A stretch of DNA of 64,000 nucleotides from assembly GCF_022213065.1 (NCBI RefSeq), contig NZ_JAKLJA010000031.1, forward strand, positions 1-64,000, written 5' to 3'. A program made the position numbers and the translations under genes. The stretch is from Paraburkholderia tagetis. Lineage in GTDB: Bacteria; Pseudomonadota; Gammaproteobacteria; Burkholderiales; Burkholderiaceae. A model generated the notes under the pieces. It was given only the letters and a program-made list of their open reading frames with translations. It ran no database searches and was not told the origin of the DNA. How positions within the stretch are numbered: the stretch's first letter is position 1; each line of letters opens with the position of its first letter. Below, piece by piece: positions 62,233-64,000 of the stretch.

Positions 62233-63267
62233 CTACGCAATGCCTAGCAGCATTGGGCGAGTATAGGCGCCCATCATTCTCAGCAACCGGGAAACCGGTT
62301 GAACGACGCGTCCCGTTTGATCCAGCGACACCAGTGAAATCGGTGGCGCATTGTGCTCACGCTGAAGCATGATGCGACCGAGCGCGGTCGCGATGTCCTC
62401 CGGTTGGTCAAACCCGCCTCGAAGCAGCCGCCTTACGCCACCCGCAACAAGGTCGGCAACCTGAATTCCGGGGCTGGAGTCGGAATCGGCGAACTCGAAG
62501 TCCTCGTAGAGGACCTTCCCGAGATTCGTTCCCGAGTTGATCGTTATCCCGTAGTCGCGCTGCAGGTATTCGGGCGCCTCGCCCTCTTCGTATTCGAATC
62601 GCCGGAAAAAGCTGTAATCGGCGCCCTCCAGCATAATCATCGGATCCTGGAGGGAGCGCGATTGCAGGAGGCCGGCAAGAATGTCCTTGAACGCTCGCTC
62701 GTATTTCGTCGGCGACTGGGCTTTTCAATCTATGCGCCAACGAAACGCGGACAGCGCGGACGGGTCCCGCTGTACAAAGTACAGTGGAGCTTTTGTCAGG
62801 ATCGTGTGGAACAACCCCACCTGGCAAACGAGTTGCGTATATAGCTGCAACGGCAGCGTTTCGATACCGTCGGCAAGCGATGCGAGGGCGGCACGGCCCT
62901 CCTCGTACAGCATCTTCGGAACGTTCTCCCGAATCTTCCGCGCCTGCATGTTCCGATGGTGCTCTACCTGCTCGGAACGATGAAGACCAACATCGACGGC
63001 CACGGCGAAGGCCAATCCACCCAGCCTGCCGAGGCTACCGAGAAACGCGCCATAGCTGTCCTCCGCAAGGTCGCGAAGCTTCGTTTCAGCGCCCGCGCCC
63101 GAGTCCGCTCTCAGTGCGGAGATAAGATCGGCAACTTCGTTCAGTTGCCGATCAGGAATAACGTAGGCGGCAACGACACAGAACGCGCTCTTCCGGTTCG
63201 AGAGGACGAACGTACCCGATTCGTCCACGAAAATGTTGAGGCCGTTCGGCGATTCGGGGTGACTCAC
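62233..63267 (-). pseudogene. DUF3800 protein with in-frame UGA
   Basis: The N-terminal half starts at 63267 (NIFVDESGTFVLSN, the DUF3800 acidic motif) and stops at a TGA at 62725-62727 after FRWRID. The same frame continues without a shift (KAQSPTKYERAFKDILAGLL, later GIQVADLVAGGVRRL, the second signature) to a stop at 62233. About 344 codons in all. A CGA-to-TGA change would explain the stop. The start overlaps the HEPN gene stop by 4 bp. DUF3800 has an RNase-H-like fold. Confidence 0.72.
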
Positions 63268-64000
63268 TGAAAGCCTTCATCCGATTGCGCGAGCCATGTG
63301 AGCAGTCGCCCCTCCTTGTTGGCCTCGAGTTCTCCAAGAATCCTATTGAGCGTGTGTGCGCGCCGATCAAAATATTCGTTCGCACTCTTGAGCGTTGGCT
63401 GAACTTGCAGTTCCACCAGGAAACCGTCAAGCGCGTACTTCAAATAGACCTCGAGGTTCGCACACAGCAGTCGGGCACTCCCTATCCGTCTCGCGCTGTG
63501 AACCACGTCATTTCGGGCTTGGTAAATCCGGCGAATGTGCCATTTCAGGCGCTCCACGTGGCTACTCAGTTTCCCTTTAAGTCGCCCAAGATTCGACAGC
63601 GCGTCAAGCAACTCCTTGGCAGCGGACCAAATGTAAGGATGATCGGCACAGGCGGCCAAAACGGCGGTTACGACCTCTGGTTTTCTGAAAAGTGAATACA
63701 AATCGACGAGCGTCATGTTTCCCAGGGCAATCGCAACCTGCGTATCGGGATCAACCAGTTGTGCGCCCAGTTCGATGAGCGCGAGACGCAGTGCATGAAG
63801 ATGCTTGGGAAGGTACTCCAGGGTGACCACAGGCGCCAGTGCGTTCTCGACCGTGACGCCGATGTTGGTGCTATCGACATCGTTGGTCATAAACTCTAGC
63901 GCAGTCCACCAGTTGACGAGCTTGTTTTCGAGATTGGTCGTCTCGCTACCGAGTCGGTAGAGCCGGAACGCAGAATAGATCCGATCCTGCGCGCCGGGTT
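63264..64000 (-). CDS. HEPN-domain protein (ApeA-like), partial
   Basis: The reading frame is open from the window edge (YSAFRLYRLGSETTNLENKLVNWW, ALEFMTNDVDS) to a stop at 63264. About 245 residues of C-terminal sequence are visible. YQARNDVVHSARRIG contains the R-x4-H signature of HEPN ribonucleases, and LYRLGSETTNLENKLVNWWTALEF resembles HEPN/ApeA regions. The DUF3800 gene follows with a 4-bp overlap. HEPN proteins often act as RNases in toxin-antitoxin or phage-defence systems. The N-terminus lies outside the window. Confidence 0.65.
   Translation of the reverse strand, partial: PGAQDRIYSAFRLYRLGSETTNLENKLVNWWTALEFMTNDVDSTNIGVTVENALAPVVTLEYLPKHLHALRLALIELGAQLVDPDTQVAIALGNMTLVDLYSLFRKPEVVTAVLAACADHPYIWSAAKELLDALSNLGRLKGKLSSHVERLKWHIRRIYQARNDVVHSARRIGSARLLCANLEVYLKYALDGFLVELQVQPTLKSANEYFDRRAHTLNRILGELEANKEGRLLTWLAQSDEGFQ

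Noticed and set aside
1..64000. CRISPR arrays, tRNA or rRNA genes
   Set aside because: I saw no regularly spaced repeats, no cloverleaf-like segments next to the island edges, and no rRNA-like sequence.

Overview
The window looks like a segment of a Burkholderiaceae replicon (Caballeronia/Paraburkholderia type, possibly a chromid or megaplasmid). It is GC-rich, carries two OmpC-type trimeric porins, ACS-family MFS permeases next to LysR and FadR-type GntR regulators, and a dense mix of IS110, IS3, IS21 and IS256 elements. Taxonomy is inferred from gene style only. I saw no rRNA, tRNA or CRISPR array.

Layout. (1) 0.15-8.2 kb: a catabolic module read leftwards (aldehyde dehydrogenase, MFS permease, large FAD/Fe-S D-2-hydroxyacid dehydrogenase, PhyH-type dioxygenase) with a divergent LysR regulator. 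(2) 8.2-10.5 kb: an IS110-family element with a frameshifted transposase, followed by hairpin-rich DNA. (3) 10.5-18.0 kb: a GGDEF/EAL protein, then a GntR-porin-RraA-MFS-FMN oxidase module for an unknown hydroxy/keto acid. (4) 18.1-19.3 kb: decayed signalling genes. (5) 19.3-34.9 kb: the centrepiece. About twelve tightly packed minus-strand genes encode the 2,5-dihydroxypyridine (maleamate) pathway (nicX, nicF, nicE, nicD), a three-subunit molybdenum hydroxylase with a CoxG-like protein, an HD-domain phosphohydrolase, and a split PEP-synthase-like pair with the same architecture as phenylphosphate synthase. An Amt-like permease lacking the ammonium-channel histidine pair is transcribed divergently and is followed by a GntR regulator. 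No nicC is present, so the likely substrate is a pyridine one hydroxylation from 2,5-dihydroxypyridine, best guess 3-hydroxypyridine. I infer a phosphorylate-hydroxylate-dephosphorylate logic.

(6) 35.3-42 kb: nested mobile debris. A recombinase-in-trio (RIT) element with three overlapping tyrosine recombinases sits inside an IS3-family transposase. Next to it are fragments of hsdS, two IS110-type transposases and a phage-like exonuclease operon. (7) 42.6-46.6 kb: a visibly AT-richer four-gene archaic (Csu-type) chaperone-usher pilus operon. (8) 47.2-50.6 kb: small hypotheticals, one intact-looking EAL protein, one membrane EAL protein with lost catalytic residues, and a convergent XRE repressor with its own likely operator. 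(9) 50.9-57.7 kb: a MocR regulator truncated by a complete IS256-family element, a TetR regulator, and an IS21-family element whose istAB operon carries two extra overlapping genes. (10) 57.7-64 kb: island debris with integrase and helicase fragments, unknown proteins, an M48 peptidase, and a DUF3800-HEPN pair in which the DUF3800 frame holds an in-frame UGA.

In the centrepiece, uptake (porin, Amt-like permease), activation (PEP-synthase-like pair), hydroxylation (MoCo enzyme plus CoxG), possible phosphate removal (HD protein), ring opening (NicX), deformylation (NicD), deamidation (NicF) and isomerisation to fumarate (NicE) would form one pathway. The order of the activation steps is inference.
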